Source: an uncultured Clostridia bacterium (GTDB lineage Bacteria; Bacillota; Clostridia; Christensenellales; UBA1242). From it: DNA of 64,000 nt. The DNA is taken from contig CAKVLS010000003.1 of the NCBI GenBank assembly GCA_934757865.1, positions 62,001-126,000 on the forward strand, in the 5' to 3' direction. Numbering within the stretch: the first letter of the stretch is position 1; the number at the start of each line of letters is the position of its first letter. The translations under genes and the position numbers were made by a program. The notes beneath the pieces were generated by a model. It was not told the origin of the DNA. It ran no database searches and saw only the letters and a program-made list of their open reading frames with translations. Shown here one piece after another: positions 8,561 to 18,045 of this stretch.

Positions 8561-9490
8561 ATGTTACAAAAGTTGGGGCTAAAAGCTAACAGATTTGACT
8601 TGCATTGCCATACGCCTTTTTCGGACGGCACAAAAGAAGTTATTGACCTTTTGATTGACGCCCAAAAAGCTGGGCTTGAAGTAATAAGTTTTACCGACCA
8701 CGACACACTTAGAGTATATGACTACCTTAGCGACATTAACCCTAAAAACTGGTACAGCGGCAAGATAATTAATGGTGTCGAGATAACCGTTGATGTTGAC
8801 GGCGAAAGATTAGAAGTTTTGGCTTACAACTTTGATTTAGAAAAACTTAAAAAATACAAATATTTCCAAAGAGCCTACGACCAAAAAGTTGTAAACAAAC
8901 AAATAAAAAAGCTTGCCAAAAAGGCAAAAAAAATGGGCTTTGTTTGTGAACCTGTTATAAAGAATACCGGAAGGCCGAGTATTTGGCGTCCTATATATGA
9001 CGGCATTATGGCTAATGAAAAACAAAATGCCGAGCTTATCAAAAAGTATGGGATAACAGACCCCAAACACTTTTCGAGAGTGTTATTTAGTACTAAGGGG
9101 CAGCCTTTTTATATGAAGGCAAGTTATGCGCCTAGTATTAAGAAGATATATAAGGTCGTTCATAAATGTGGAGGCTTGTGTATTTTTGCCCACCCATATA
9201 ACTATGGCAAAAAGGATATAGATTATCTTCTTGACAAATTTAGAACAGAGAAGGTTATAGACGGCATAGAGTGTGGGCATTCTTCTCACTCAAATAGAGA
9301 AATTGAACATTTAGTCAGGTATTGCGATGAGTATGGGCTTTTGAAGACGGCGGGTAGCGATTTTCATGGGGGTGAGAGATATTATGAAAATGGCTTTATT
9401 AACTTTGCTTTTGGTTACTTAGGAGCAAAAGGCGAGCCAAGACCAATCACTGCCAAAATGCTAGGGTACAAATTTGAAAACACTAAGTAA
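8561..9490 (+). CDS. PHP domain phosphoesterase
   Basis: A 309-residue metal-dependent phosphoesterase. The PHP metal ligands appear in order: DLHCHT near residue 18, FTDHD near 46, a central E in GVEITVD near 72, IFAHP near 211, and GSDFHG near 269. The family includes 3',5'-nucleoside bisphosphate phosphatase/RNase AM (YciV) and histidinol phosphatase; with no histidine genes near, the first is likelier. It is preceded by AAGGAGAG and a TATAAT at 8534-8539. It is followed by a membrane protein gene after 55 bp. Confidence 0.85.
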   Translation: MLQKLGLKANRFDLHCHTPFSDGTKEVIDLLIDAQKAGLEVISFTDHDTLRVYDYLSDINPKNWYSGKIINGVEITVDVDGERLEVLAYNFDLEKLKKYKYFQRAYDQKVVNKQIKKLAKKAKKMGFVCEPVIKNTGRPSIWRPIYDGIMANEKQNAELIKKYGITDPKHFSRVLFSTKGQPFYMKASYAPSIKKIYKVVHKCGGLCIFAHPYNYGKKDIDYLLDKFRTEKVIDGIECGHSSHSNREIEHLVRYCDEYGLLKTAGSDFHGGERYYENGFINFAFGYLGAKGEPRPITAKMLGYKFENTK

Positions 9491-9545
9491 GCACTATATT
9501 TGACTAATTATATGTTTTTTGTTAAAATAAAAGTTAGGAGACATT

Positions 9546-10361
9546 ATGAATAAATTTTTAGAAAGATTCTGGGGTTATGCCGAAGTCATCAACCCTGTAA
9601 AATATTCTTTCACCTGGAGACACCTTATCATATTCTTTTCGGTTATGGCTTTTGTGGTTTTCTTTAGTATGTACTACTGTCGCAAGAGCGAAAAGCGTCA
9701 AAAGATTTTTATGATAATATCATGTGTTATACTTATAGCTCTAGAAGTAGTCCGCATGATTTGGAACCAAAACAAACTTAAAGGACTAGGAAGGTCACTA
9801 ACTTTTTGGAACATCGCAAATTTAGACCTTTTCCATGTTACACTTTGGGTAGGCGTAATATTTATGTTACTAGCCATAGCTTTTGGACACAAAAAAGCTA
9901 TTTGCCAGTTTATGCTAAACTTTATGTTTTCAGTTACAGCGGTTGTCGCTATTATTGATATCATATACCCAGTTTTTCTAGACCAAAGTCACTACTTTAT
10001 GTACAACTTTGCTAACTTAGAGTTTGTTATCAGCAGAAGCGTAGTTATTTTACTTGCTATGTTTATAGGTGCGAGCGATTGGCTTGCCAACTCTATAGAT
10101 GATATGTGGATGGCTATTGTTTCACTTATTGTTGTGTTTGCAGTAGGTACTGGTGTTTACTACCTAAGCAACCAAGTCGTAGATATTATCTATATTACAG
10201 GTTGCCCTTGGATAGAGATGGTTGGTATACATATTGCAAGCCCATGGCATCTATGTGTTGTGGCACTATTCTTCTTTGCATTCCAGATACTTATGTATTT
10301 ACCTTTTGATATATACAGAAAAGTTCATGGCATTGATATTGTAGATTATAGAAAGAAATAA
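9546..10361 (+). CDS. Multi-pass membrane protein, YwaF-like
   Basis: A 271-residue protein with seven predicted membrane helices. The length, the pattern of helices and the His in the middle segment (LDLFHVTLWVG) resemble the YwaF/TIGR02206 membrane family, whose role is unknown; the match is by eye and not certain. The start has TTAGGAGA. The terminator just after the stop also faces the convergent MFS gene. Confidence 0.55.
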   Translation: MNKFLERFWGYAEVINPVKYSFTWRHLIIFFSVMAFVVFFSMYYCRKSEKRQKIFMIISCVILIALEVVRMIWNQNKLKGLGRSLTFWNIANLDLFHVTLWVGVIFMLLAIAFGHKKAICQFMLNFMFSVTAVVAIIDIIYPVFLDQSHYFMYNFANLEFVISRSVVILLAMFIGASDWLANSIDDMWMAIVSLIVVFAVGTGVYYLSNQVVDIIYITGCPWIEMVGIHIASPWHLCVVALFFFAFQILMYLPFDIYRKVHGIDIVDYRKK

Positions 10362-10367
10362 AAATAA

Positions 10368-10397
10368 AGCATCAAGTTTTTCGCTTGGTGCTTTTTT
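10368..10397 (+). terminator. Rho-independent terminator
   Basis: AAGCATCAAG / CTTGGTGCTT stem with a T tail between convergent genes. Confidence 0.88.
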
Positions 10398-10406
10398 ATT
10401 TTTTTA

Positions 10407-11642
10407 TTAGTACATACGGTTATTTTGAAGATAATCAACTATTAGTTTACGGTTGCTTTCTTCTATTGCAGGTAGTGAGTAAACAGCTACGCTATGTATG
10501 CCTGCACATACCCATATAGCTATAGGTAGAGCTAGTATTCCAAACATACCAACTACAAAACCTGGGATTCTAGCAAACGAGTAGCCTAAGCTTCTTGCAT
10601 ATAGGCCTTCGTTAGATATGCCGAGTATACGGGTCTTAGCGAGTAAGCATTGATATTGATATGAGCTGATAGGTCCATAGAAAAATCCCATAACAGCAAA
10701 TAGCCCAATAGCAACTGGTACACAGTTATACATAACGGTAAAAGGTAACGCTACGACTACAAATACGACCATACAAGAGCAAAGTCTGCATAGGTTTGTT
10801 GGGTCGTGTTTTGCAGAGTATTTCTCGGCGAAGATACTGCCAATACCATACAAGAACCACATAGACGCCTGCATATAACCTGCTAGGCTGTATGCGTTAG
10901 GATTTTTTGCGAATAAGAAAATCATAAACATTGTAGTAACTTCGTCAGTCGATGATGTTACGAAATAGTTAAGAAAAATGTTGAAAAGAACTTTTTTCTT
11001 AATTTGTTTTTCTTGCATAACTTTTACTTTGTTACTCTTAAAAGAACTTACTGCGTTAGATACAGCGTCTTTGTTAAATAGCGGATTTTTCTTTTCTTTT
11101 ACGAAATAAATAACAAGAGGGATAATAGAAATCAAATAGCTGACGATAGCAATAATGATAGGTATAATCTTGCCAAGCTTTTCGATGAACAAACCACCCA
11201 TAACGATAGCTATTAGTAGTCCTACTTGCTCAAACATACGAGAAAGTCCAAGGCCTTTTGAAGAAGATTCCTCAGCTCCGTTCATACTACTGTAGTTAAA
11301 GATAATCTCCATAGGTAGTTCTTTGAAACTAATTGACATAGCATAAAAAATACCGACAAGGATAACACCAACTACTAGGTTGTAGTCTAGCAAAATAATG
11401 CACAAGCTGTATATAAGCACTGGAAATACTCTAAGTAGCAGCATTATTTGAGGGTACTTTTTGAAAAGCGGAAAGAAGCAAACATTAAATATAATTCTCA
11501 TCATAAGCTCAGCTAGGACATACACAAATGTAAGAACTAAGTTGCCAGTTGCTTGGAATATAATAAGTGGAACGAACGCACCAACTATATTTGTCGCAAA
11601 CTGCGAAATTACTTTATAAAAATTAAGATATTTGAGTTGCAT
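10407..11642 (-). CDS. Major facilitator superfamily transporter
   Basis: A 411-residue protein with about twelve membrane helices in two halves separated by a charged loop (about residues 185-220, rich in Lys). Overall form fits an MFS permease. The usual loop 2-3 motif is weak, and the substrate cannot be inferred. The ribosome site AAAGGA lies 11 nt before the ATG. It is transcribed alone, convergent to the YwaF-like gene and divergent from queH. Confidence 0.75.
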   Translation of the reverse strand: MQLKYLNFYKVISQFATNIVGAFVPLIIFQATGNLVLTFVYVLAELMMRIIFNVCFFPLFKKYPQIMLLLRVFPVLIYSLCIILLDYNLVVGVILVGIFYAMSISFKELPMEIIFNYSSMNGAEESSSKGLGLSRMFEQVGLLIAIVMGGLFIEKLGKIIPIIIAIVSYLISIIPLVIYFVKEKKNPLFNKDAVSNAVSSFKSNKVKVMQEKQIKKKVLFNIFLNYFVTSSTDEVTTMFMIFLFAKNPNAYSLAGYMQASMWFLYGIGSIFAEKYSAKHDPTNLCRLCSCMVVFVVVALPFTVMYNCVPVAIGLFAVMGFFYGPISSYQYQCLLAKTRILGISNEGLYARSLGYSFARIPGFVVGMFGILALPIAIWVCAGIHSVAVYSLPAIEESNRKLIVDYLQNNRMY

Positions 11643-11715
11643 GAAGTTTTTGGTCCTTTATAAATATTTACATTACAAATATACCAAAAAACTAATAAAA
11701 AACCAAACAAAATGG

Positions 11716-11744
11716 TTGAAAACTTAATTTTAGTTTTTTATAAT
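11716..11744 (+). promoter_or_regulatory. queH promoter, leaderless geometry
   Basis: TTGAAA at 11716-11721 and TATAAT at 11739-11744 with a 17 bp spacer. Only six bases separate the -10 element from the queH ATG at 11751, so the expected transcription start falls on the A of the start codon. No ribosome site can fit. Confidence 0.75.
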
Positions 11745-11750
11745 ATAGAT

Positions 11751-12314
11751 ATGAAAAAAATATTATTACATAGTTGTTGTGGCCCATGTAGCACAACCGC
11801 CATAACTAGGCTGTCAAAAGACTACGATGTGACAGTATATTATTATAATCCTAATATATACCCAAATGATGAATTTATCAAAAGACAAGAAACTCAAAAG
11901 CAGTTTTTGAGAGAGTATAACCCACATATAGAACTTATAGAAGGCGAGTGGGAAAACGACCTATACGAAACAAATATCAAAGGCCTCGAAAAATGCAAAG
12001 AGGGCGGAGAAAGATGCTCTAAGTGTTTTTATATAAGACTTTATAAGACGGCTCTTCTTGCCAAAAAGCTCGGCTATGATATGTTTGCTACGACTTTGAC
12101 CGTTAGCCCTCACAAGAATAGCAAAGTCATCAACGCTATAGGCGAGACTATCTCTCAAGAGGTGGGCATTGAATATTTGCCAAGCGACTTCAAAAAGCAA
12201 GATGGATACCTAGAGAGTATCAAACTTTCAAAAGAGTATGGACTATATAGACAGAACTATTGTGGCTGTAAGTATTCTATGTGGTGGCTAGAAGGAAATC
12301 AAGACAATAAGTAA
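11751..12314 (+). CDS. queH: Epoxyqueuosine reductase QueH
   Basis: An iron-sulfur enzyme catalysing the last step of queuosine synthesis in tRNA, replacing QueG. The 187-residue protein has all expected cysteines: C9, C10 and C13 in HSCCGPCS, C89 and C92 in ERCSKC, and a late YRQNYCGC near 170. The start is the ATG at 11751 because the conserved CC motif follows at once; an ATG 39 bp upstream lies within the promoter. The mRNA is probably leaderless. No other queuosine genes are visible nearby. Confidence 0.92.
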   Translation: MKKILLHSCCGPCSTTAITRLSKDYDVTVYYYNPNIYPNDEFIKRQETQKQFLREYNPHIELIEGEWENDLYETNIKGLEKCKEGGERCSKCFYIRLYKTALLAKKLGYDMFATTLTVSPHKNSKVINAIGETISQEVGIEYLPSDFKKQDGYLESIKLSKEYGLYRQNYCGCKYSMWWLEGNQDNK

Positions 12315-12421
12315 ATGAGATTGTTTATATCTTATATATAACTTATTTGTTTTGGGGACTTCTGATTAGGTCTTTAGAGAATTAGTCAATTACTTAGAAT
12401 TTAATACCATGAGGTTAACAA

Positions 12422-12459
12422 AAAAAAGATTGCACGGTTGTTTTGTGCAATCTTTTTTT
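12422..12459. terminator. Bidirectional terminator
   Basis: 14 bp inverted repeat AAAAAAGATTGCAC / GTGCAATCTTTTTT between convergent queH and the P-type ATPase gene. Confidence 0.9.
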
Positions 12460-12470
12460 ATTTACTTTTA

Positions 12471-15131
12471 TTACTCAATCAAGTTTTCTTTACGAGCTTC
12501 TTTTCTCTCTAGCTCTTCTTTTGTAAGCTCAGGTTTTTGATAATCGATATCGTCATCGTCATTTTTATCTTTGCCCTCGCCCTTTATTTTACGAAGTATT
12601 TCGTCTTTGTTGTAGTACAAGTGGTTGCATAGAGCAATCATTGAAGAGTACAAGTGATAACTAATAAGTGTTAGGATAACTAGGTAGAATATTGAGTGTA
12701 GTTGCATTGGCTCGTATGCAAAGAATCCGTCTGGCACAAATGATAGGACAGCTATAAATGCTGCTGCCATACAACACAAAAGTACAATTTTGTAGTTGTC
12801 AAGAGGTTTACAAATACGGAATAATATTACGAAACCTGTAAGAGTAAGTGCAAGAGAACTCATAGTTGATAGCTCAGTGTTAATGTCTATAAATAGACCT
12901 AATACATAAACAAGCATTACATTGATAAATAGTGTTAGAGCTGCCGGAAGTGATGTAAGTACCAACTTTGCCATAAATGTTCCTCGTATAGGTGTGTTGT
13001 TAGGCTGCAATGCTAAGAAGAACGATGGAATACCTATAACTAAAGTTTCAAGTAAAAGTGTTTGGTTGGTGTTAGCAATGATATAGTCTTTACGAATAAT
13101 CAAACAGAAGATAGTCATGAATATTGTAAAGAAAGTTTTCATTAGGAATAGTGATGAAGATTTTGAAATGTTGTTAACAACTCTTCTGCCTTCTGCTATT
13201 ACATTAGGCATTGATGAAAAGTTACTATCTAGCATTACTATGTTGGCTACGTTTCTTGCTGCCTCAGAACCTGATGCCATAGCTATTGAGCAGTCAGCTT
13301 CTTTTAGGGCTAGGATATCGTTGACACCATCGCCTGTCATGGCTACTTTTTTGCCTTTTTTACGAAGGGCTCTTACTAGCCACTTCTTTTGGTCTGGGCT
13401 TACACGGCCAAAGACTGTGTATTTGTTAACGATAGAAGGTATATCTTCGTTGTTGATGCCTTCCATACTGATATATTTATCAGCACCAATAACTCCTACA
13501 CGCTTGCTTATCTCGCTAACGGTTACTGGGTTATCACCAGATATAATTTTGATCTCAACGCCGTTGTCGTTAAACCATTTGATTGTTTCTTCGGCGTCTT
13601 TTCTTATATTGTCCTCTATTACGATAAATGCAATAGGAGTAACATCTTTTGGAGTTTTGTCCTTTTCGATAGGGGTCTTGCTCTCAGCTACTAGTAGTAC
13701 ACGGTAGCCTTTTTGAAGATAAGAATAAATATCTTTTTGAAGTTCTTTATCAATCTTCTTAGTTACCATCTCTGGAGCGCCCATAACATAGGTCATTTTG
13801 TTTTTGAAAGTTACAGCACTTGTTTTTCTGCTGCTATCAAACTCAAGTACTATCTCTGGAGAATATGTTGTGTTAGGTGTGAAGTAGTTGAATAACGCTC
13901 TTGATGTTTGGTTGTTTCCGCCAAAAGCAGAAAGCATGCTTCCCATAACTTCTTTTACATAATCTTTTGACTTGCCGTTAAGTTCTTTAACAACTTTGAC
14001 AGTCATAGAGCCATCAGTGATTGTTCCGGTCTTGTCTAGACAAAGTACATCTGTACGAGCTAGCATCTCAATACCGTATAGGTCTTGAACTAGTGTTCTT
14101 TTCTTAGCTAGTTTGATAACGCCCGCAGCTAGCGCTACGCTTGTTAGTAGGAACATGCCCGCAGGTATCATACCGATAACAGAAGCGGCGGTCTTGTTAA
14201 TTGTCTCTACTAAGTCGTTGCCAGTAGCTAGCCAGTTGTTTTTGAAAGTAAAATATGCAAGAGGAATAATAAGTACGCCGATAGATGCAATTATTGTTCT
14301 TAGGGCTTTTACTAGGTCGCTCTTTGGAGCTTTGAAAGTCTTGGCCTTTTGAGCAAGTTTAGCAGAGTAGCAGTCGATGCCGACTTTTTCAACTCTAGCT
14401 ACGCATTTGCCAGCTGTGATATAGCTGCCTGCATATAGTATGTCGCCAACTTTTTTCTTAACAGCCTCGCTCTCACCAGTTATCAAACTCTCGTTAACTG
14501 AAACATTTCCGTCAAGGACTATGCAGTCAACGCAAATTTGTTTGCCAAGGTCAAGGTTGATTATATCATCAAGTACAACTTCTGTTGTTGGTACTTGTAC
14601 CGTTTCGCCATTTCTTACGACCTCTGCGAGAGGAGCTGTGACAAGGGTTATTTTTTCGACTGTGATTTTTGCTTTTATCTCTTGAATGATACCAATAAGT
14701 AGGTTGGCAAGGATGATAGCAAAGAATCCTAAGTTTTTCCATTGCCCTACGGCTATAAGCGCTGCAACAACTACAAAACATAAAAGGTTAAAGAATGTAA
14801 ATACATTGCCAAGAATTATTGAAGCATAAGATTTTGTAGTTTTAACTTTTGTATCGTTGGTCAAACCTTGCTGTTGTCTTAGGTCAATCTGTGTATCATT
14901 AAGTCCTGTCTTAGTAGCTACATGGAATCTCTCAACCTTTGCTCTAGCTTCGCCTTTTAGCGGTCTAATCTTTTTACCAGTTAGCGTACGCTTTGGGTTA
15001 GGTCTTTTTGCGACAATCTTTGTCTTTTCTACTTGCTCTGCGGTCAAGGTCTTAATTTTTTTTGCCTTGGTTGCAGGTTCAGTGTTGATTAGCTGATTTT
15101 CGCTATTTAGTTTAGTGTTATTCTTTTTCAC
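12471..15131 (-). CDS. Cation-transporting P-type ATPase
   Basis: An 886-residue ATP-driven ion pump. In order: a Lys-rich cytoplasmic N-terminus of about 100 residues, an actuator domain with LITGES near 216-221, the phosphorylation motif DKTGT with D366, the hinge motif TGDGVND, and a final helix bundle with a charged C-tail. The M4 ion-site motif is PAGM at 323-326 where many Ca2+ pumps have PEG, so the ion is not obvious; the mycobacterial CtpE-like group is the closest impression. The start is GTG, with AAGGA 11 nt upstream. Confidence 0.9.
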   Translation of the reverse strand: MKKNNTKLNSENQLINTEPATKAKKIKTLTAEQVEKTKIVAKRPNPKRTLTGKKIRPLKGEARAKVERFHVATKTGLNDTQIDLRQQQGLTNDTKVKTTKSYASIILGNVFTFFNLLCFVVVAALIAVGQWKNLGFFAIILANLLIGIIQEIKAKITVEKITLVTAPLAEVVRNGETVQVPTTEVVLDDIINLDLGKQICVDCIVLDGNVSVNESLITGESEAVKKKVGDILYAGSYITAGKCVARVEKVGIDCYSAKLAQKAKTFKAPKSDLVKALRTIIASIGVLIIPLAYFTFKNNWLATGNDLVETINKTAASVIGMIPAGMFLLTSVALAAGVIKLAKKRTLVQDLYGIEMLARTDVLCLDKTGTITDGSMTVKVVKELNGKSKDYVKEVMGSMLSAFGGNNQTSRALFNYFTPNTTYSPEIVLEFDSSRKTSAVTFKNKMTYVMGAPEMVTKKIDKELQKDIYSYLQKGYRVLLVAESKTPIEKDKTPKDVTPIAFIVIEDNIRKDAEETIKWFNDNGVEIKIISGDNPVTVSEISKRVGVIGADKYISMEGINNEDIPSIVNKYTVFGRVSPDQKKWLVRALRKKGKKVAMTGDGVNDILALKEADCSIAMASGSEAARNVANIVMLDSNFSSMPNVIAEGRRVVNNISKSSSLFLMKTFFTIFMTIFCLIIRKDYIIANTNQTLLLETLVIGIPSFFLALQPNNTPIRGTFMAKLVLTSLPAALTLFINVMLVYVLGLFIDINTELSTMSSLALTLTGFVILFRICKPLDNYKIVLLCCMAAAFIAVLSFVPDGFFAYEPMQLHSIFYLVILTLISYHLYSSMIALCNHLYYNKDEILRKIKGEGKDKNDDDDIDYQKPELTKEELERKEARKENLIE

Positions 15132-15435
15132 TGTTCGCTTTTCCTTTTTTCAAGCTTGTTTATTTCATTTTTGGCAAAAGAGCGCCAAAAAAGTAGATAG
15201 TAATTTAGCATATTTAATTATATCAAAATATTTAGGATATAACAACTAAATAATAAATATTACTATATATATGTTCTATTTTATCATTATAATAGCAAGA
15301 TTTTTTTTGTCAAATATTTTTTTTATAAGAGGAGCATTTTAATATATTTTGCGTTTATAAATCAATTATTATTTTGTTGCAGTGGGGACAAATATAAACA
15401 GTAAATATTAAATCAAAAATATTGCCAAAAATTAG

Positions 15436-15464
15436 TTGCTTAAAAATTTTATATGTGTTAGTCT
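15436..15464 (+). promoter_or_regulatory. Lipoprotein promoter
   Basis: TTGCTT at 15436-15441 and TAGTCT at 15459-15464 with a 17 bp spacer. Confidence 0.55.
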
Positions 15465-15477
15465 ATTGGTATCAATG

Positions 15478-15493
15478 GGGACACAAATGTCCC
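15478..15493 (+). promoter_or_regulatory. Inverted repeat at the 5' end of the lipoprotein mRNA
   Basis: GGGACA / TGTCCC with a 4 nt loop, about seven bases after the predicted transcription start and upstream of the ribosome site AAGGAAG. It could be an operator or an mRNA-stabilising 5' hairpin. Confidence 0.55.
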
Positions 15494-15515
15494 TAAATAA
15501 AAAAGGAAGAAAAAA

Positions 15516-17939
15516 ATGAAAAAGAAAACAATTTCTAGCATTGCATTATCAATAGCAGCAGCTGCTGGTGCATTTGGTTTTGCAGGCTGCGGTAACAATG
15601 GTGGAGATCCACAACACTACAACATTATCTTTACTAACTCTACCAACCCACCAACATTGTCAGCACTACTTGCCATCAAGAGTGATGACCCAACTTATGC
15701 CTACGTTCAAAGAGGCAATACATACTATGGTATAGAAGATACTAAGAACTTTACTAATATCGGTTTTAATATCGACAAGCAAACTAACCCAGTAACTCAA
15801 GCTGAGGTTGCTAAAGTATCTGATGCTGTTAAACAAATAGCAAGAAAGAAGAAAAACTCAACTTTCACTATCTATGTAACAGATTACAACGCATATGGCG
15901 CATTTGCAGCTGCTTATCAAGCAGGTCTTGACGATGACGACTTTAACGTTGTTATGGTAGAAGATGGTACTGGCTCTTATAATCATTCAAATATTTCTTA
16001 TGTAGCTGGTAAAACAACTGAGACTTCAGATGCTGCATTTGAAGCAACTATCCAAAGTGCAAAAGACAATGTTGCAGCACTAAAAAAGAACCCTAATGCT
16101 CTAGGTACTACAGTATCTATGCAAGATTATGATGCATGGGCAGGTCTTGCTACTCTAAACAATGCATCTTTCCATACAGTAGCAATCCAAACATACAAAA
16201 CACAATTTGAGACTGCTGGTCTTACAGACACATTATTCTATAAAGCAATCAATAACGAATCATCTACAGGTTATAACCTTAAGATGACAGAAGGTACTTC
16301 TGCAGTATTATACGAAGGATTGACCGCTGCTCAAAAGAGCGAATATCTAAAACTTATCGGTGGTGACAGAGTAGTTGCTACACTAAGAAGAACACAAGAT
16401 ATTAAGGGCAACCCAGTTTCATCTAAAAAATTCGTAATCGTAGGTTCTCGTGCTAAGAGTAATACAATGTCAATGATGCCTGATATCACATCAGCAAGCG
16501 AGCTTATTGCTTATGACGATATTGCAACAAGCGGTAGCGATGCTCTAAAAGAAGTAGTAAGCGTTGTATTTACTAACAAAGATGACTATAATCAAGTTCT
16601 AACTATTCTTAACGACGAGAAGAGCGCCTTCACAGATGCTCAAAAAGTTGCTGCATTTAACCTATTTGCAGAAAATAAATTTATGTTCCAAATCATAGCT
16701 AACTACTATGGTAATGATAGAGACCTTATCTTCAAAGGTCACCCATCAGAAGTTGTAACAGATAAAGCACAATGGAAAACAAACCACTATCCATGTGGCA
16801 CTGATGGAAACTTTGTAGACGCTATCTACAATCTAGTAGATAACTTCTTCAAAAACGATAGCCTAGGTTCAAGAATCGGCGTAGCTATCGGTGGTTGCGA
16901 TATGTCTAACTATGCATTCTTTGGCGACCTAGATTATTCTATCGGTGGTATGTCATCATCTACATATGCAAGTTATAACAAAAAGACTCCAGTTGACTTA
17001 ATAATGTATAGTGGTGCTGGCACTTCATACAATGGTGCAGCTGCTAGATACCTAGAAGGTACTCTAAAAGATACTGACGGCGAGGTAACAACATACCTAA
17101 ACACTGGTTCTATGTATCAATTACTAGGAAAAGAAGAAAAACTACAAGCTTGGCTTGTAAAAACTTTTGGCGTTTCTGCAGAGAACGCAGCTAACTATGG
17201 CGTAAACAAACAAGGTTTCGTAGCTAAGAGAAGCGTTGAAGAAGGCGTAACAAAGATCACTAACATTAGCAGAAATGTTGTTGTAAACTATGCTGACGGA
17301 ACAACTGATAGTGCAACCAAAGCTTATGCTAATGGTGATGTATTAACACTTCCTACACCAACAAGAGAAGGATATACTTTCATGGGTTGGTACAATGGAA
17401 CTGCTAAACAACCTTCTGTAGTTGTATTTAATACAATCCAAGAAACAGAATTGACAATCACTGCAAAATGGGCAAAGAATTATGATGTTACATTCAAGGC
17501 ATCAAAAGACGGCGATGTAATCACTACAAAAACTGTTCCAGAGGGCGCAGACCTTGCTGAACTTTCTAAAGATCTTAAGAATCCAGCCGCTGTTGAGGGC
17601 AAAACTTATAGACTAGTATGGCACAATGCAGCAGATGATGCAGTTGTAACAACTATGCCATCAAGCGATGTTACTCTATATGCAGAGTGGGTTGAGACTG
17701 TAACTGTAAAATATAGCCTAAAGAAAGGCGGCACAGAAGCTAGAGTTGTAGTTGATGCTAACAAAACTTGGAAAGATGTTGTTAATGCTATTAACGCAAT
17801 CAAAGGTATCAAAAATCCAGATGGTACAGAAACTGTAGTAACTGGCTTGAAATTTGCTGAGAATGATAGTGCTGTTACTCTAGAAGCAACTGTAGACGCA
17901 ACAAAAGTTGTATACGCAGTTTGGACTTCTGCTGAATAA
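15516..17939 (+). CDS. Lipoprotein with sialyltransferase-like motifs and InlB repeats
   Basis: An 807-residue exported lipoprotein: Lys-rich start, hydrophobic segment, and the lipobox GFAGC with C25. Residues about 35-560 carry the three signatures of bacterial GT-B sialyltransferases in the right order: E149-D150-G151 in VVMVEDGTGSY, H409-P410 in IFKGHPSE, and the Ser/Thr cluster S480-T483 in GGMSSSTY. An InlB B-repeat follows near 600-660 (EGYTFMGWYN) and a second degenerate unit near 660-735. A cell-surface sialyltransferase-like protein is unusual because CMP-sialic acid is cytoplasmic, so it may use another donor or be a binding protein. No sialic-acid genes are nearby. Confidence 0.65.
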   Translation: MKKKTISSIALSIAAAAGAFGFAGCGNNGGDPQHYNIIFTNSTNPPTLSALLAIKSDDPTYAYVQRGNTYYGIEDTKNFTNIGFNIDKQTNPVTQAEVAKVSDAVKQIARKKKNSTFTIYVTDYNAYGAFAAAYQAGLDDDDFNVVMVEDGTGSYNHSNISYVAGKTTETSDAAFEATIQSAKDNVAALKKNPNALGTTVSMQDYDAWAGLATLNNASFHTVAIQTYKTQFETAGLTDTLFYKAINNESSTGYNLKMTEGTSAVLYEGLTAAQKSEYLKLIGGDRVVATLRRTQDIKGNPVSSKKFVIVGSRAKSNTMSMMPDITSASELIAYDDIATSGSDALKEVVSVVFTNKDDYNQVLTILNDEKSAFTDAQKVAAFNLFAENKFMFQIIANYYGNDRDLIFKGHPSEVVTDKAQWKTNHYPCGTDGNFVDAIYNLVDNFFKNDSLGSRIGVAIGGCDMSNYAFFGDLDYSIGGMSSSTYASYNKKTPVDLIMYSGAGTSYNGAAARYLEGTLKDTDGEVTTYLNTGSMYQLLGKEEKLQAWLVKTFGVSAENAANYGVNKQGFVAKRSVEEGVTKITNISRNVVVNYADGTTDSATKAYANGDVLTLPTPTREGYTFMGWYNGTAKQPSVVVFNTIQETELTITAKWAKNYDVTFKASKDGDVITTKTVPEGADLAELSKDLKNPAAVEGKTYRLVWHNAADDAVVTTMPSSDVTLYAEWVETVTVKYSLKKGGTEARVVVDANKTWKDVVNAINAIKGIKNPDGTETVVTGLKFAENDSAVTLEATVDATKVVYAVWTSAE

Positions 17940-17953
17940 GAAATTGTTTTCAA

Positions 17954-17990
17954 TACTAAAAAAGGGTTGGGAAACCAACCTTTTTTAGTA
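17954..17990 (+). terminator. Rho-independent terminator
   Basis: ACTAAAAAAGGGTTGG / CCAACCTTTTTTAGT with a GAAA loop. Confidence 0.92.
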
Positions 17991-18045
17991 TGAGAAAGCG
18001 TTTTTATATGTTATACTTGAAGGGAATTCAAAGGAAAAATTTTTT

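Larger units (their letters stand above)
15132..15515. other. Intergenic region with divergent start signals
   Basis: 384 bp between the divergent P-type ATPase and lipoprotein genes. It is extremely AT-rich. Apart from the lipoprotein promoter and the 5'-UTR hairpin listed separately, no gene or RNA is seen. GGGGACA occurs both near 15380 and at the hairpin. Confidence 0.6.

Noticed and set aside
11712..11750. Upstream start for queH
   Set aside because: This ATG overlaps the -35 element; the expected protein begins at 11751 with the conserved CC motif close behind.
13117..13707. 196-codon open frame opposite the P-type ATPase
   Set aside because: It is antisense to conserved ATPase motifs (DKTGT to GDGVND region) and shows no start signals or domain.
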